Source: Entamoeba histolytica HM-1:IMSS
Taxonomy: Eukaryota > Evosea > Mastigamoebida > Endamoebidae
Length of the DNA stretch: 64,000 nucleotides
Assembly: GCF_000208925.1 (NCBI RefSeq)
Contig: NW_001914900.1
Location: 17,724 to 81,723 of the forward strand
Direction: 5' to 3'
Below, piece after piece: positions 19,632 through 29,993 of the stretch. The position numbers and the translations under genes are program-made. A model generated the notes under the pieces. The model made no database searches and was not told the DNA's origin. It was given only the letters and a program-made list of their open reading frames with translations. The stretch's first letter is position 1; every line of letters starts with the position of its first letter.

Positions 19632-20177
19632 TTAATCATCATCATAATCAGTATCTTCAACTCTTAAATCAACTTTAGGTTTTTCATTTAGTTGATACAT
19701 TTCTGATGTTCCAATATCATCTTCTTGAACAAAATCAAATTGGTTTGGATCTACATCTTCGTATTGAACTCTGTGATTTATTCTCTTATTAGTTTTCTTT
19801 AATTCTTTCTTTGTACTCTTTTTTTTTCCTTTTATCCAATAATCCAATTTTAATGGATCTTCACCTGACATATCTCTTACTATTGTTCTTTGAGCTTGTG
19901 TTTCTTGAAAATATAATAACATATCCATACGTTCTTGTGCTTCATCATAACCCTCATTCTTTCTTATAATTTCTAATCTCTCTCCACAGTATAAACATTT
20001 ACCTGGTCCTTCTTCAGAACAATGAATTCTTCCACAAGAAAGACAATTTCCAATTGCTTTATGAACAGTTCCATAACACCTACACTCTTTTCTTCCTCTT
20101 GGTTTATCTTGTGTAGGATTTTTCATTTGTGGGAACATGTTGAGTTTAACTGAAATGAATTTCCAAGTTTGAATCAT
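19632..20177 (-). CDS. C2HC5 zinc-finger protein of the TRIP4 (ASC-1) / Rqt4 family
   Basis: A 181-residue protein from the ATG at 20175-20177; a GTG further upstream is not a credible start. Residues about 29-70 form the C2HC5 zinc finger of TRIP4: CRCYGTVHKAIGNCLSCGRI, then C, CxxCG and ERL. The rest is charged and acidic, and no ASCH domain is present, so it resembles the short yeast form Rqt4 more than human TRIP4. That family belongs to the ribosome-quality-control trigger (ASCC/RQT) complex that splits collided ribosomes. Assignment to that role here is by homology only. Confidence 0.75.
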   Translation of the reverse strand: MIQTWKFISVKLNMFPQMKNPTQDKPRGRKECRCYGTVHKAIGNCLSCGRIHCSEEGPGKCLYCGERLEIIRKNEGYDEAQERMDMLLYFQETQAQRTIVRDMSGEDPLKLDYWIKGKKKSTKKELKKTNKRINHRVQYEDVDPNQFDFVQEDDIGTSEMYQLNEKPKVDLRVEDTDYDDD

Positions 20178-20527
20178 AACTATTAATAACACAAAAATAA
20201 TAAAATAAGCAAATAATTGTGTTATTTAGTAAAACAGATTTTTTATTTTATTTACAGATTTTCAAAAATACAAAATGAAATAATATTAATAAAATTTAAT
20301 AAAAAAAGAATTGAGTTAATAATTTTTATTTTTTAAAAAGCTATAAATCATACTTCTTATTTATTTTATATTTGAGAATATTGAGTATAAACAAGTTTGA
20401 TTAAAGTAATGGTAATGGTTAGTATTTTTTATTTAATGGTTTAAATATAATTTTCATATATAATTAAAAAAACAAAATTATAGAATTACTTGAATAAACA
20501 CTTAAAAGAAAATTTAAATATAAAATT
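20178..20527. other. Intergenic region, nothing recognised
   Basis: AT-rich spacer of 350 bp between two minus-strand genes. No ORF, RNA gene or repeat is seen. The last part is the promoter side of the TRIP4-like gene, without a clear GAAC box. Confidence 0.4.
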
Positions 20528-21850
20528 TTATTCATTTGTGGCTGTCTCTAATGAGATTGTTGAACGAGTCAATAATTTTTGAATTGATTTAAGTTCAGCT
20601 TTTTCTTTTGGTGAACAACTTGCTCTTAATTTTTTTGTTGTTTCTTTTGGAAGAACTCCAGTATTTGTTCTTGCTAATGAAGGACTTTTTAATATAGAAG
20701 TTTTATCTTTTTGAGGTTTGAGTGGAGTAATTATAGAAGATTGTTGTTCTTCTTTAGTACAATTATTTGTACCATTTAATTTTGAAAATTGTGAAACTTT
20801 AACAGGAGTAACATTATTATCATCAATCATATCTTCATCAGCAATTGATGATAAATCAATTGTTCCATTTCTTGATAATGAAGTATTCATTCGAGCTAAT
20901 TTAATTGTTTTTTGACGAGTAACAGAACTTTTTTGTTTACGGAATTTAAGAGGAATCATTTGAATTTTAGTAATACTTTTTTCACCATTTAAGACATCAA
21001 TTACATTAATACCATATCTATTCATAATAAATGATGCAAATTCTGTTTTTAATTTGATATCTTTTTGAATAATGTCAATAGATTCAATATTTTTTTTAAA
21101 TAAAGGTAATTCACGAGTTAAAAATTGAAGAGCAACAGACTTATACATTTCTTGATTATTAACTAAACTAACTTCTCTTTCTCTAGCAGATTGTTGAATG
21201 TTATTAAGTTCATTTTCCATATTATTTTTTTTCATATCAAAATTAATTTTAAGGTCTTCATATTCTTCATTAATAAGAGCATTTTGTTGTGTTAATTCAA
21301 CAACTCTTTTCATTAGATATTCTTTTTGAATTTCTATTTCTTTCCATCTTTTTTCATCGTCTTTAACAATGATAATATTTTCAACTTCTCCATTAGAAAT
21401 TACTATTTCACAATTACATCTTAATGTTCCATTAAAAGGTTTTTCATTTTCATGTGTTTCACACATTTCTAATTTTTTTAATGTTGCTGCATGGCTTTTT
21501 TTTTCCATCATTAAATCATTTATTGCTTTTGTTTGACTTTGTACTAATGAAGCAATTTCTACTTTCATTTCATTAATAGCAGTAGCCATTTTATTAATAT
21601 GTTCTGTTAATTTAGTGTTTTCTTCTTTTTCTTTAGAGTATAGCTCAACCATAAATTTTAGTTTTTTCATTGCTTCACTCCATGATTCAAGAAGTTCTGA
21701 TGTTTCCATTTCTTTTTCATCATCATCTGTTGATGAAGTATAATCAGAAGAAATACTATATTCATCTTCTTCACTATATTCATCTTCTAGATCATCAGAG
21801 AATCTAGGACTTGCTTTAAGAGGAGTTGAACGAGACATGTTATTGTCCAT
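20528..21850 (-). CDS. Coiled-coil protein of unknown function
   Basis: A 440-residue protein with no recognised domain. Residues 1-50 are acidic and Ser-rich (EDEYSEEDEYSISSD). Residues about 55-120 and 165-230 are predicted coiled coils. Between them sits a short Cys-containing insert with CETHENEK and CNC. A third segment (about 235-300) is hydrophobic-helical with conserved-looking MNRYGINVIDV. The C-terminal 130 residues are basic and rich in Ser/Thr, with repeated TPLK/TPVK/SPS motifs that could be CDK-type phosphorylation sites. That pattern would suit a cytoskeletal or cell-cycle scaffold, but this is inference. AAGAACTT lies just upstream of the ATG, in reverse orientation to the gene. 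Confidence 0.7.
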   Translation of the reverse strand: MDNNMSRSTPLKASPRFSDDLEDEYSEEDEYSISSDYTSSTDDDEKEMETSELLESWSEAMKKLKFMVELYSKEKEENTKLTEHINKMATAINEMKVEIASLVQSQTKAINDLMMEKKSHAATLKKLEMCETHENEKPFNGTLRCNCEIVISNGEVENIIIVKDDEKRWKEIEIQKEYLMKRVVELTQQNALINEEYEDLKINFDMKKNNMENELNNIQQSAREREVSLVNNQEMYKSVALQFLTRELPLFKKNIESIDIIQKDIKLKTEFASFIMNRYGINVIDVLNGEKSITKIQMIPLKFRKQKSSVTRQKTIKLARMNTSLSRNGTIDLSSIADEDMIDDNNVTPVKVSQFSKLNGTNNCTKEEQQSSIITPLKPQKDKTSILKSPSLARTNTGVLPKETTKKLRASCSPKEKAELKSIQKLLTRSTISLETATNE

Positions 21851-21969
21851 TGAAAGAACTTAAATATTTATTTTTTCTTTTAAAAAAAAAAATTTATTTT
21901 TCTATTTTTGTTTATTCTTTTCTATTTATAAAATGTTGTGTGAAAATAATAAAAATAATTGAACTGAAC

Positions 21970-23367
21970 TTATGAAAGTTTATTTCTCTTCCATTTAAGT
22001 ATTTGATCACTCTTTTGTTTATATGTATTCATTAACTCTTTTTGTGCTTTCATTCTTAAACTAACTGATTCAATAGCTTTAGCAGAATCTTCAGCCATTT
22101 GAATTGTCTTTTGACCTAATTTATCACATTCATCAAGAATATTTAATGTATTTTGATTCGTTTTCTTTAAGGCAAGATAGTCTTCACGATCTTTACCAGT
22201 AAGTAAATTTAATGCAAAGTCTTCATCTTGTTCAAATTTAATTTGTCCTTTAATAGGACCACAATTCATAAATGTTTTGGTAATTAATGTATCTCCATAA
22301 TCAAATACACGAGAATTAGGTTCAAAAATAACACCTAATTGCTCATTAGTTAATTTTAAATATCTTATATACAGTTCATTGCAAATAAATTGTAATGAAA
22401 CACTAACAATTCTAACTCTTCCTTTTTCTTTTGAATTATGATTTAATGCAATATTCATATGTAATGGTCTTGATCTCATAAATAATCCAATCATATCAAC
22501 AATAGCAAATTCTCTTGTTAAAAGTTTCTTTTTTTCATTACTTGTTTCTTCTAAAACAACTTTATCATCATATATTGTCATTATAGCAGGAATTAAATTA
22601 TCTCCTTCTAATTTCCATATAATATTAATTTCAACTTTTTGAGGTGGATTTTGAATTATTTGTTGTTGAAGAATTGGTGTTTCTTGTCGTGGTGCAGGTT
22701 TTACCTTTTTTTTTAGTATATCTTAATTTTAATTCATAAACTAAAGATGTCGTTGCTTTAATACTTTCTTCTATTTCACCAAGATAAACATCCGTTTGAT
22801 TAAGTAATTGATCAATCATTGCAATTTTCCTTTGTTGACTCTCTAACATTTGATAAGAATCTAATTTTATTTTTCTCATATCTTCTGCAGTATCTAATGC
22901 CTCTTGTGCAGTTTGAATATCAAACTTAGTTTCTTGGTCTAAATGCTCAGATGATATTTCAGTATGGTGTTTATATATATTCAAATCAAGTAATGCAAAT
23001 GGAAATTGAAAAAGATAATGCATTAGATTATAACATTCTTCTTTATTAAACGTTGGATAAAACTCATATCTTCTACCTTGGACATCTAATAACATTATTT
23101 GATTATTCATATCTTTTATATCTGATATTTGAATTTTAATAAATATTTTTTCCCAGAAGAAGATCTAAAACAAAAGTAATTTTGTGTTAAAAATAATGTT
23201 CCTTTTACATTAGTATTTCCTGATTTATAAACACCTTTATAATTTTGTACTACATCTTCATTTTCACTTAATCCAAATTGACTCCGTAATTCTTGATTCA
23301 CTTTTATAAATTTACTGGCTTTTGCTCTATCTTCTGATTCTATACGTGAAGCAACTCTAACAAGCAT
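21970..23367 (-). CDS. GRAM-domain coiled-coil protein, reading frame broken by two single-base shifts
   Basis: The gene reads in three pieces. The first (ATG at 23365-23367 to about 23140) begins a GRAM domain (LFLTQNYFCFRSS). The second, in another frame, continues it (QISDIKDMNNQIMLLDVQGR, then YEFYPTF) and leads into a coiled coil. The third (from about 22720 to the stop at 21970) returns to the first frame with a beta-rich domain and a final helix. The shifts map to short A runs on the coding strand: an A seems missing near 23140, and an A seems extra in the nine-A run near 22715. The two cancel, and I see no GTTTGT intron that would remove either. Probably one intact gene of about 465 codons with assembly errors; a recent pseudogene or recoding is possible. 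GRAM domains bind membrane lipids or proteins. Confidence 0.7.
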
Positions 23368-25613
23368 CTATTATGATTTTATAGATTCTTTGTTAGTCTT
23401 ATTACTTATCACTTTCCTATAATATACAATCTCTCGTGAATATTTGGTATCTTTGATGTCATTATCTTATTGAGAAGGTTCTAAATGAATAAACTTTCAA
23501 CAACTCATAACTGTCAAAAAAGAAATTCATTTTTTTATTGAAACAAGAATTTTTTAATTTTTCTTAGATAATTATTGTTTAGCCTTATACAAAATAATAT
23601 TTAACATATCACATTATAATCAATGTTTATTTGGAATTTTTAAGAAGATATTATAACAAAATATAAAAATAAATCAAAAGAAGAAGCAATGAATATTTAA
23701 TAATAAATTCTTGTTTTTTTTTATTGAGTCTAATAAATTTAAATCTATAATAAACAAAACAATTCATAATGGTTAATTGTTTATAATTTTTGTTAAAAAA
23801 GTTAATAATATGTATCAATGTCATTCGAATTATTTCTGTTGCAAAATTGATTTAAAGGATTGCTATTAAGATAAAAATGTTAGATAAATCTTTAGATTCT
23901 TATAACTTTCTTTTTTTGTTATTATACTTCTAAAAATTGATAGAAGATGGATTAGAAATATGTTAATTTGTATATATTCATTAGAACATTAATAGGTGCT
24001 TGTTTTATTACTATCAGAGAGAATGAGAAATTCATTTCAAACAACATATTGAAATATGTAAATATAAATAAAATTACATGAGCATCATTCTCTATGAAAT
24101 TTTATGTTTATTTAGAAAATATTATATTATAAAATACTAAGAATATAACTGTTTCTTGAGTATTAAAAATATACAAACCATACCATATATCATTTATTAT
24201 AATAAAATATCTTTTGTTATTAGAATTTAATTAAAGTTAACATTTTAGTTAAAAAAATATTATAAAAAGATGTGATAATGTCAACACCTAATATAATATT
24301 ATAAATAACATTTAAAAATGCTTTTTCTCAATAACAAATAACAAAAAGAAATGACATTTACCAATAAAAGAAATTATTTTATTAAAAGTTAGAGTGTTAT
24401 CAAGTATTAAAAATATTTAACTTATAAAAAAAATAATTAAAATAATTAAAATTAGAATCTAATGTGTGAAAGAATAAAAAATTGACAATATTAAATTGTT
24501 GTTGATTATAAAATCAAAAAAAGATAAACTCATTCATTAGACTCAAATTAAATAATTTAAGAAATTTTATTTTAATGAATTTGTTTGGAAATATTAAAAC
24601 ATAACAATAATCAATAATTAAACTTACTATTATACTATCAAAACAATGTGGTAGTATCTAAACAAATCTAACATCAAATTTTCCTATTATTATAAATAAT
24701 CTCCTTTATTTGAATAAAACATATTAATGAATATTTAATTAGTCAATTCTATTTCTGAAATAGTAGACTATTTTTAGAAAAATAAAGAGATTAAAAAGTA
24801 ATGAAAAAAAGGTTCAAAGATGAACAAATAATTCATTAACAATAAAAATAATAAAATACACTACTTTTTAAGTACCAAACAAATCTATACCTTAAAATAA
24901 TAAACAATTAATATATAACAAAATAAAAAAAAAACAAACAAGAAATAATGAGGCTATTCTTAGATTATTGTAATTAATGACAAAGTTGAATTGTTTATGT
25001 TCAATGAATATAAACCAATTATTGATAAATATTACGACAAATTCATTTTCTCATAAAAACAATTCATTCAAACAAAAAAAATACATAGAATAAAATATAA
25101 AAAAATAAATCTTTAAACAATTGTCCATTTATAAGAATTAAAGTTGAGGTAATAATCAATATATTTGTGATCAAAATAATCATTTTTCTTATCTTAAACA
25201 AATAAGAAGTATAAAAGTGTTAGTCTCTTTTCACTAAACAATATATAAAGTTCATTGGTCAAGTCAACACTCTCTTATTTTCGTTCAGCATTTTCTGTAT
25301 TTATTTAATAACACTAAATTTTCTCTTTTATTAAAGTTTTAATGAGTCAGTTTCTTGTTAGTCTTAATCAAAACATCTTTATAATTATGAGTATATCATT
25401 TATTATTTCATAAATATTTAATTTAGCATTATTGTTTATTACTTTAAATTACATTTGGTTGATCTAAATTATTATTCTCATTTCAAAAATCCATTGTAAT
25501 CCATTAAGACAACCCCCTAAAAATATTACCAAAGAAAAAAGGAATAAGGATATTTCAACACAAAAAAACATTCAAATAAACACAAAATAATAAATTGAAA
25601 AGTTAAACCATCA
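23368..25613. other. Long gene desert
   Basis: About 2.2 kb of very AT-rich DNA without a credible ORF. A 9-bp inverted pair AGAGAATGA (24018-24026) and TCATTCTCT (24085-24093) encloses a small hairpin ACATAT-TGAA-ATATGT near 24044-24059. This is weak structure that may be chance in such DNA. No tRNA-like or transposon-like sequence is recognised. Confidence 0.4.
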
Positions 25614-26207
25614 TCATCTCTTTGGAATAGGTGCTTCTATTCCTAAACGCTTCAATTCTTTTCTTTTACATGAAGCACATTGACATTTATTTTGACAAAT
25701 AGGACAACCATCACTTAAGAATTTATCAAGAGTAGTATATTTTGTAATACACCCTTCACAAAATTTATGTTTTGGATTAATTGGACAGCGTAAACATTCA
25801 TTTTTACGTGTCTTACAACGATGGCAAGAAACGTTATAAGTTTTTTCTATTAAAGGTTGTGTTGGTTCAATTTCCATAGGAGTTTCTATATGATGATCAG
25901 TCTGAGCATTATTATATAATTCTTCTGTCATAATTTCTATTGTTGAGAATTGTTCTAAAAGAGCAAAAACAGGAACTTGACATACTGAGTCATATTGTTT
26001 GTATTGAATAGCAAATTGAGATGGAATTAATTTCTTTTCTGCCATTTCACTTTGGATAGTCTTAAAAAAATCTGTTAAAGTAGCAGAAGCAGGTAATTTG
26101 ATATCTAATTGTTGTTGAGTATTAGGAGGTGTTCCCACCAAAATAACAACGTCCATAAAAGCGTTTTGTAATGGAGTAATTTCTTGGACTTGCAGTTGGT
26201 ATTGCAT
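25614..26207 (-). CDS. CDCA7-type (zf-4CXXC_R1) zinc-finger protein
   Basis: A 197-residue protein. The C-terminal 70 residues carry the zf-4CXXC_R1 pattern: CHRCKTRKNECLRC, KHKFCEGCITKY, then CPICQNKCQCASCKRK. In CDCA7 and JMJD1-type proteins this motif begins with CHQCRQK and ends with CNCSxCR. The N-terminal half is a beta-rich region of unknown fold that starts with repeated Gln. Human and plant CDCA7 proteins bind nucleosomes or hemimethylated DNA and recruit the remodeler HELLS/DDM1. This protein is much shorter, and only the zinc module is clear. A nuclear chromatin role is inference. Confidence 0.7.
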   Translation of the reverse strand: MQYQLQVQEITPLQNAFMDVVILVGTPPNTQQQLDIKLPASATLTDFFKTIQSEMAEKKLIPSQFAIQYKQYDSVCQVPVFALLEQFSTIEIMTEELYNNAQTDHHIETPMEIEPTQPLIEKTYNVSCHRCKTRKNECLRCPINPKHKFCEGCITKYTTLDKFLSDGCPICQNKCQCASCKRKELKRLGIEAPIPKR

Positions 26208-27723
26208 TGTAAACGAATTTTCGCACTTCTTTTATAAGTTTTAATTTTTTCTTTTTACTAGTTTAGCAAAGGTTCAATTGTCTCAATTTTTAATTCCTTC
26301 TTTATAAATAAAAGCTTTACTTAAAAAATTAACTTATGAAAGGAGCTGAAACGATTCTGTTTTTCCCAAGCAAAGAAATAACTTATCTTCTTTCATTTTC
26401 TTTACTATTATTATAGTTTTTTATTTTCTCAGTAGCATGAAATTTATTCATTTTTTGTTTCAATTTCTTTTGTAGTTTTTTAATATTCCTTATTAATCAG
26501 CCTTTTGCTCCCAATTCTTTTTCTTCATATTTGATTCTTTTTTCGCAAAACCTGAAAACTCATCCTATTTTTAAAAGTTTGCGATAGTTCTTAAATTCTT
26601 CTCACAAAATTCTAGTCTTAAATACCCCTGCATTTTTTTTAAGGGTTTTTTTCCAAAGATGCGAGAACAAAATTTGGGGTTTATAACATTTTATAGAAAT
26701 ATTTGATAATGTCAAGTTTATATCCATGATTAACTTTATTAAAAATAAACAAATTTTTTACAAAAACACTTTCTTTATTATTGTTATAGAAATAACAACG
26801 CCATCTTTAGAATATTTCTCTTTATTTTTAGTCTGAAAAGAGTTTTTGAAAAGGAAAAAGATAAAAACATCGGTAAAAATTCGATAATACTAACTAAATT
26901 CACTTGCTTGAGAAAAAAATTGAAAATAGTTCAAAAAGTATTTTGATTATGTTCCTAATATTTTAGAGGAAGTACTTACTACTATTTGAAATAGTCTTAT
27001 TCTTATCTATTCCTTTTATGATATTATCTTATAACTTTTTTTCTTTATATTGACAATAACCTACTTTTAGTATAAATTTCTTTAATAAATAAAATAGTCT
27101 TGTTTGTCTTTTAAATTTCTATATTTAACAACTGAAGTATAAAGAATTTATTTAAAATTATTATTTAAAAAAATTAATTTATGTTATTTATTTTATCAGT
27201 TCTATTTATTTATATTGATTTTGTTTTTAAATTTCAAAAATTTTTTTCTGTTTTTCTTTTCTTTTGACAAAAATATCTACTACTAATATACTTAAATTTT
27301 GATTCTTTTCTTCAGTTAGAATAACTAATTCTTAATTTAAACTTATTTTTTTTATTAACCAAAAGTGTGTAACTGTAATACTCTTTTAAAAGAAATACTG
27401 TAAAGAAATAATGGATAATCAAGATTCAAATACAAAATTATTTTCATTTTTATCAAGTAATAACTGATAAAATAATCAAAAAAAAATTATTTTTACTATC
27501 TTCATTTATGATGTTCATTTAAATTAATAATTTTATACAAATAAGTCAAATTTATAAAAAAAACAGAAGAAATAAAAGATTGAATGATTTTTAGAATGAA
27601 AAAACATAATATGAAAAAGTGAAAAACAAAAAAAAATAATAACACAAAAAGGAATGATAAAAGAAAATAAGAAATTAAAAAAGAAAAAAAAAACAAAAGA
27701 GGAACTGTGTTTCTAAGAAAATA
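26208..27723. other. Long intergenic region, nothing recognised
   Basis: About 1.5 kb between divergent genes. It is AT-rich with T runs and a small G/C island near 26625-26690 (CCCCTG and TTTGGGGT). No ORF, RNA gene or repeat can be supported. Both ends must hold promoters, though I see no strong GAAC box directly before the ATG at 27724. Confidence 0.4.
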
Positions 27724-28665
27724 ATGGCTCAGACTATGAGTTGTATTGATATGATAAAAATGATGGATATAGATGATAGTTCAGAAGATTCTGAAACTAT
27801 CTCACCAAATGAAGAGACAGATATTTCATCTGTAAAATATAAAACATATTTAAGTATTACAAGTTCTCAAGTACATAAAAATCTCCATGCACTTCGATAT
27901 TTACAAAAAGAGTCGTCAAAAAATATCTTTGATTATTATCGAGTTTGTAGTTCTGAAGAACTTATTTTAAAAGACCAAGAAAGGAAAAGTAATGAAGAAA
28001 TGATGTTGTGGATTGAAGGAAAGAAAGAATTGTCTATCCCAGAACAAATGAAATTTGTTGTTGACCGATGGAATACACCTTGTAATACTGCAAAATTTAA
28101 AGGTATTCCATGTTTTTGGGGAAGGATTATCAAACGATTACCATATTTTACACCAAATACAAAAGAATATCCTATTATTGAGTTTATTAAAAATATCGAT
28201 GTTATAAAAAAACCATTAAGCATTACACAAAATGGATTTCAAGTAAAATATCAAATTATATTCCAATACAATGAAAATGAATATATTTCTAATGGTGCTT
28301 CAATTGAATTAACCTATGTATTACCTAAAGAATTTCCTATTAATCAAATTACTGAACCAAATGTTTCAATTATTAATGATAATATTTGGAAAAATAAAAT
28401 TGAACTTGAAGAAGGAGATTTGTCTCAAAAAACAAATTTTTTTTCTGTATTTAACACAGACAATAAAGACAAACAATTTATTTATTTCTATATATTAGCT
28501 AAAGAATGCGTCACAAATAAAATGCGTTGGTTTGATGATTCTATTGTTCAAATAAAAGATATGAAAAATTTAAGTTGGAGCTCTATTAAAGAATTTGACT
28601 ATGCTAATGAATGTGGTGATAGAATTATTGACGATAAAGCATCACTCCCTTGCGTACAACAATAA
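27724..28665 (+). CDS. Unrecognised cytosolic protein
   Basis: A 313-residue protein with no signal peptide, membrane span or motif that I recognise. The N-terminus is acidic and Ser-rich (about 14-35). A helical part (about 45-110) is followed by a mixed segment with PCFWGRIIKRLPYF, then a beta-rich half with alternating hydrophobic and polar residues (about 155-270). Codon use and composition are like those of the neighbours. It may belong to an Entamoeba-specific family. The downstream gene starts 140 bp later on the same strand. Confidence 0.65.
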   Translation: MAQTMSCIDMIKMMDIDDSSEDSETISPNEETDISSVKYKTYLSITSSQVHKNLHALRYLQKESSKNIFDYYRVCSSEELILKDQERKSNEEMMLWIEGKKELSIPEQMKFVVDRWNTPCNTAKFKGIPCFWGRIIKRLPYFTPNTKEYPIIEFIKNIDVIKKPLSITQNGFQVKYQIIFQYNENEYISNGASIELTYVLPKEFPINQITEPNVSIINDNIWKNKIELEEGDLSQKTNFFSVFNTDNKDKQFIYFYILAKECVTNKMRWFDDSIVQIKDMKNLSWSSIKEFDYANECGDRIIDDKASLPCVQQ

Positions 28666-28804
28666 TAAATTCATTTTTACGATATATTAGATAATTATGG
28701 TAATTTTATAATAAAATTATAGTAAAAATAAAAAATAAATTTAAAAGAAAGGAATAAAAACTTAAAAATAAAAGGAATCTTTGAAAATTACTTTTTATTC
28801 TGCT

Positions 28805-29878
28805 ATGAAAATAAGCAGTTTTCTATTTTTTATTTACTTATGTACTGCTACAATATGTAATAATAGTAGAGTATTTACTATTACTAAAGAAAAATCAGAA
28901 AGTATATTTCAATTAATGTATGGAAAAGATAGAAGAGTTGGGGCTATTGGATGTAATAATCATCAACAACTTGCAGCATGGATAAATATAGTCAATAAAA
29001 CACCACAAATCCTTAAAGTACAAATGAAATATTATTCAAAAAAAAGATTTGAAAAAAAAGTACCAATTCATATTGCTGTAAATGAAAAATGTCCAACATT
29101 ACCAAATGATGTTCATTGTCTTGCAAATAAAACAAGAGTTGAACCAGTAGTTCAATTTATGTTAACACCACAACAATCAGTTTATATTGCGTCATTTGCT
29201 AAAGATGGAAAAAATACATTTATAACAACTGAATGGATTAAAATTAAAACAACACCAATTAAACATACAATTGGTAAAGCAAAATTAAGTCTAACTGATT
29301 TAGACACAATAGAGGTATTATCTTCTGGAGTACAAAATTATGTTAATCAATTAAATAGTGAATTAGGAAAATATGGTAAAGTTCCACATATAAATTATTT
29401 ATCAAATGATGCAATAAAAAGAATGGAATTAATTCGTAAAAATAAACCAATACAAATTAATATGATTCATAAACAAAATAAATTAACATATCAACCAAAT
29501 GGTATTCCTAAATCATATAACTATAATCAACCTATTAATATTAATAAAAATACACAAACAAATAAAAAAGTTACTTTAAAAGAACTTATGGTTATTGCAA
29601 AGAAAAATAATAAAAATAATAAAGTTGGTTGGAAAAATAAAAAAGGATTTGGATTAAATTTTACAAGACCTTCAACTCTTAAAACACAAAAGAAAACTAG
29701 TAATGTTGTATCTATTATGACTTCAAATGATTATGCTAATATGACAAATAGAATTGCAAGAAATGTTGTATTAGTTGTTGTATGTATTGCTGGTGTAGTA
29801 TTAATACCATTAGGAATTTATGTTACTTATCAGTCAATAATAAACAGAAAACGTTTAGAAGAATTTCAATCATTTTAA
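28805..29878 (+). CDS. Type I membrane protein of unknown function
   Basis: A 357-residue protein from the ATG at 28805; an upstream TTG in frame is not a credible start. It begins with a cleavable signal peptide (MKISSFLFFIYLCTATIC). The luminal or extracellular part has four clear cysteines in its first third (CNN, CPTL, CLANK). A long Asn/Lys-rich, low-complexity stretch follows at about 220-300. A single transmembrane helix (VVLVVVCIAGVVLIPLGIYV) lies about 20 residues from the end, followed by a short basic tail. The topology is typical of Entamoeba surface or vacuolar proteins. No domain is recognised. Confidence 0.75.
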   Translation: MKISSFLFFIYLCTATICNNSRVFTITKEKSESIFQLMYGKDRRVGAIGCNNHQQLAAWINIVNKTPQILKVQMKYYSKKRFEKKVPIHIAVNEKCPTLPNDVHCLANKTRVEPVVQFMLTPQQSVYIASFAKDGKNTFITTEWIKIKTTPIKHTIGKAKLSLTDLDTIEVLSSGVQNYVNQLNSELGKYGKVPHINYLSNDAIKRMELIRKNKPIQINMIHKQNKLTYQPNGIPKSYNYNQPININKNTQTNKKVTLKELMVIAKKNNKNNKVGWKNKKGFGLNFTRPSTLKTQKKTSNVVSIMTSNDYANMTNRIARNVVLVVVCIAGVVLIPLGIYVTYQSIINRKRLEEFQSF

Positions 29879-29993
29879 ATAATAATTAAAATTTAATTTT
29901 TTTAATAAATATTAAAAAAATTTAAAAGTCATTTTAAAAGTATTTTTATAAAATAAAAATTTATTAACTTTAAAACATTATTTTTAGTATTTT

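Noticed and set aside
24018..24093. Inverted 9-bp pair enclosing a hairpin, considered as an RNA gene
   Set aside because: Arms are short with a long AT-rich loop; likely chance.
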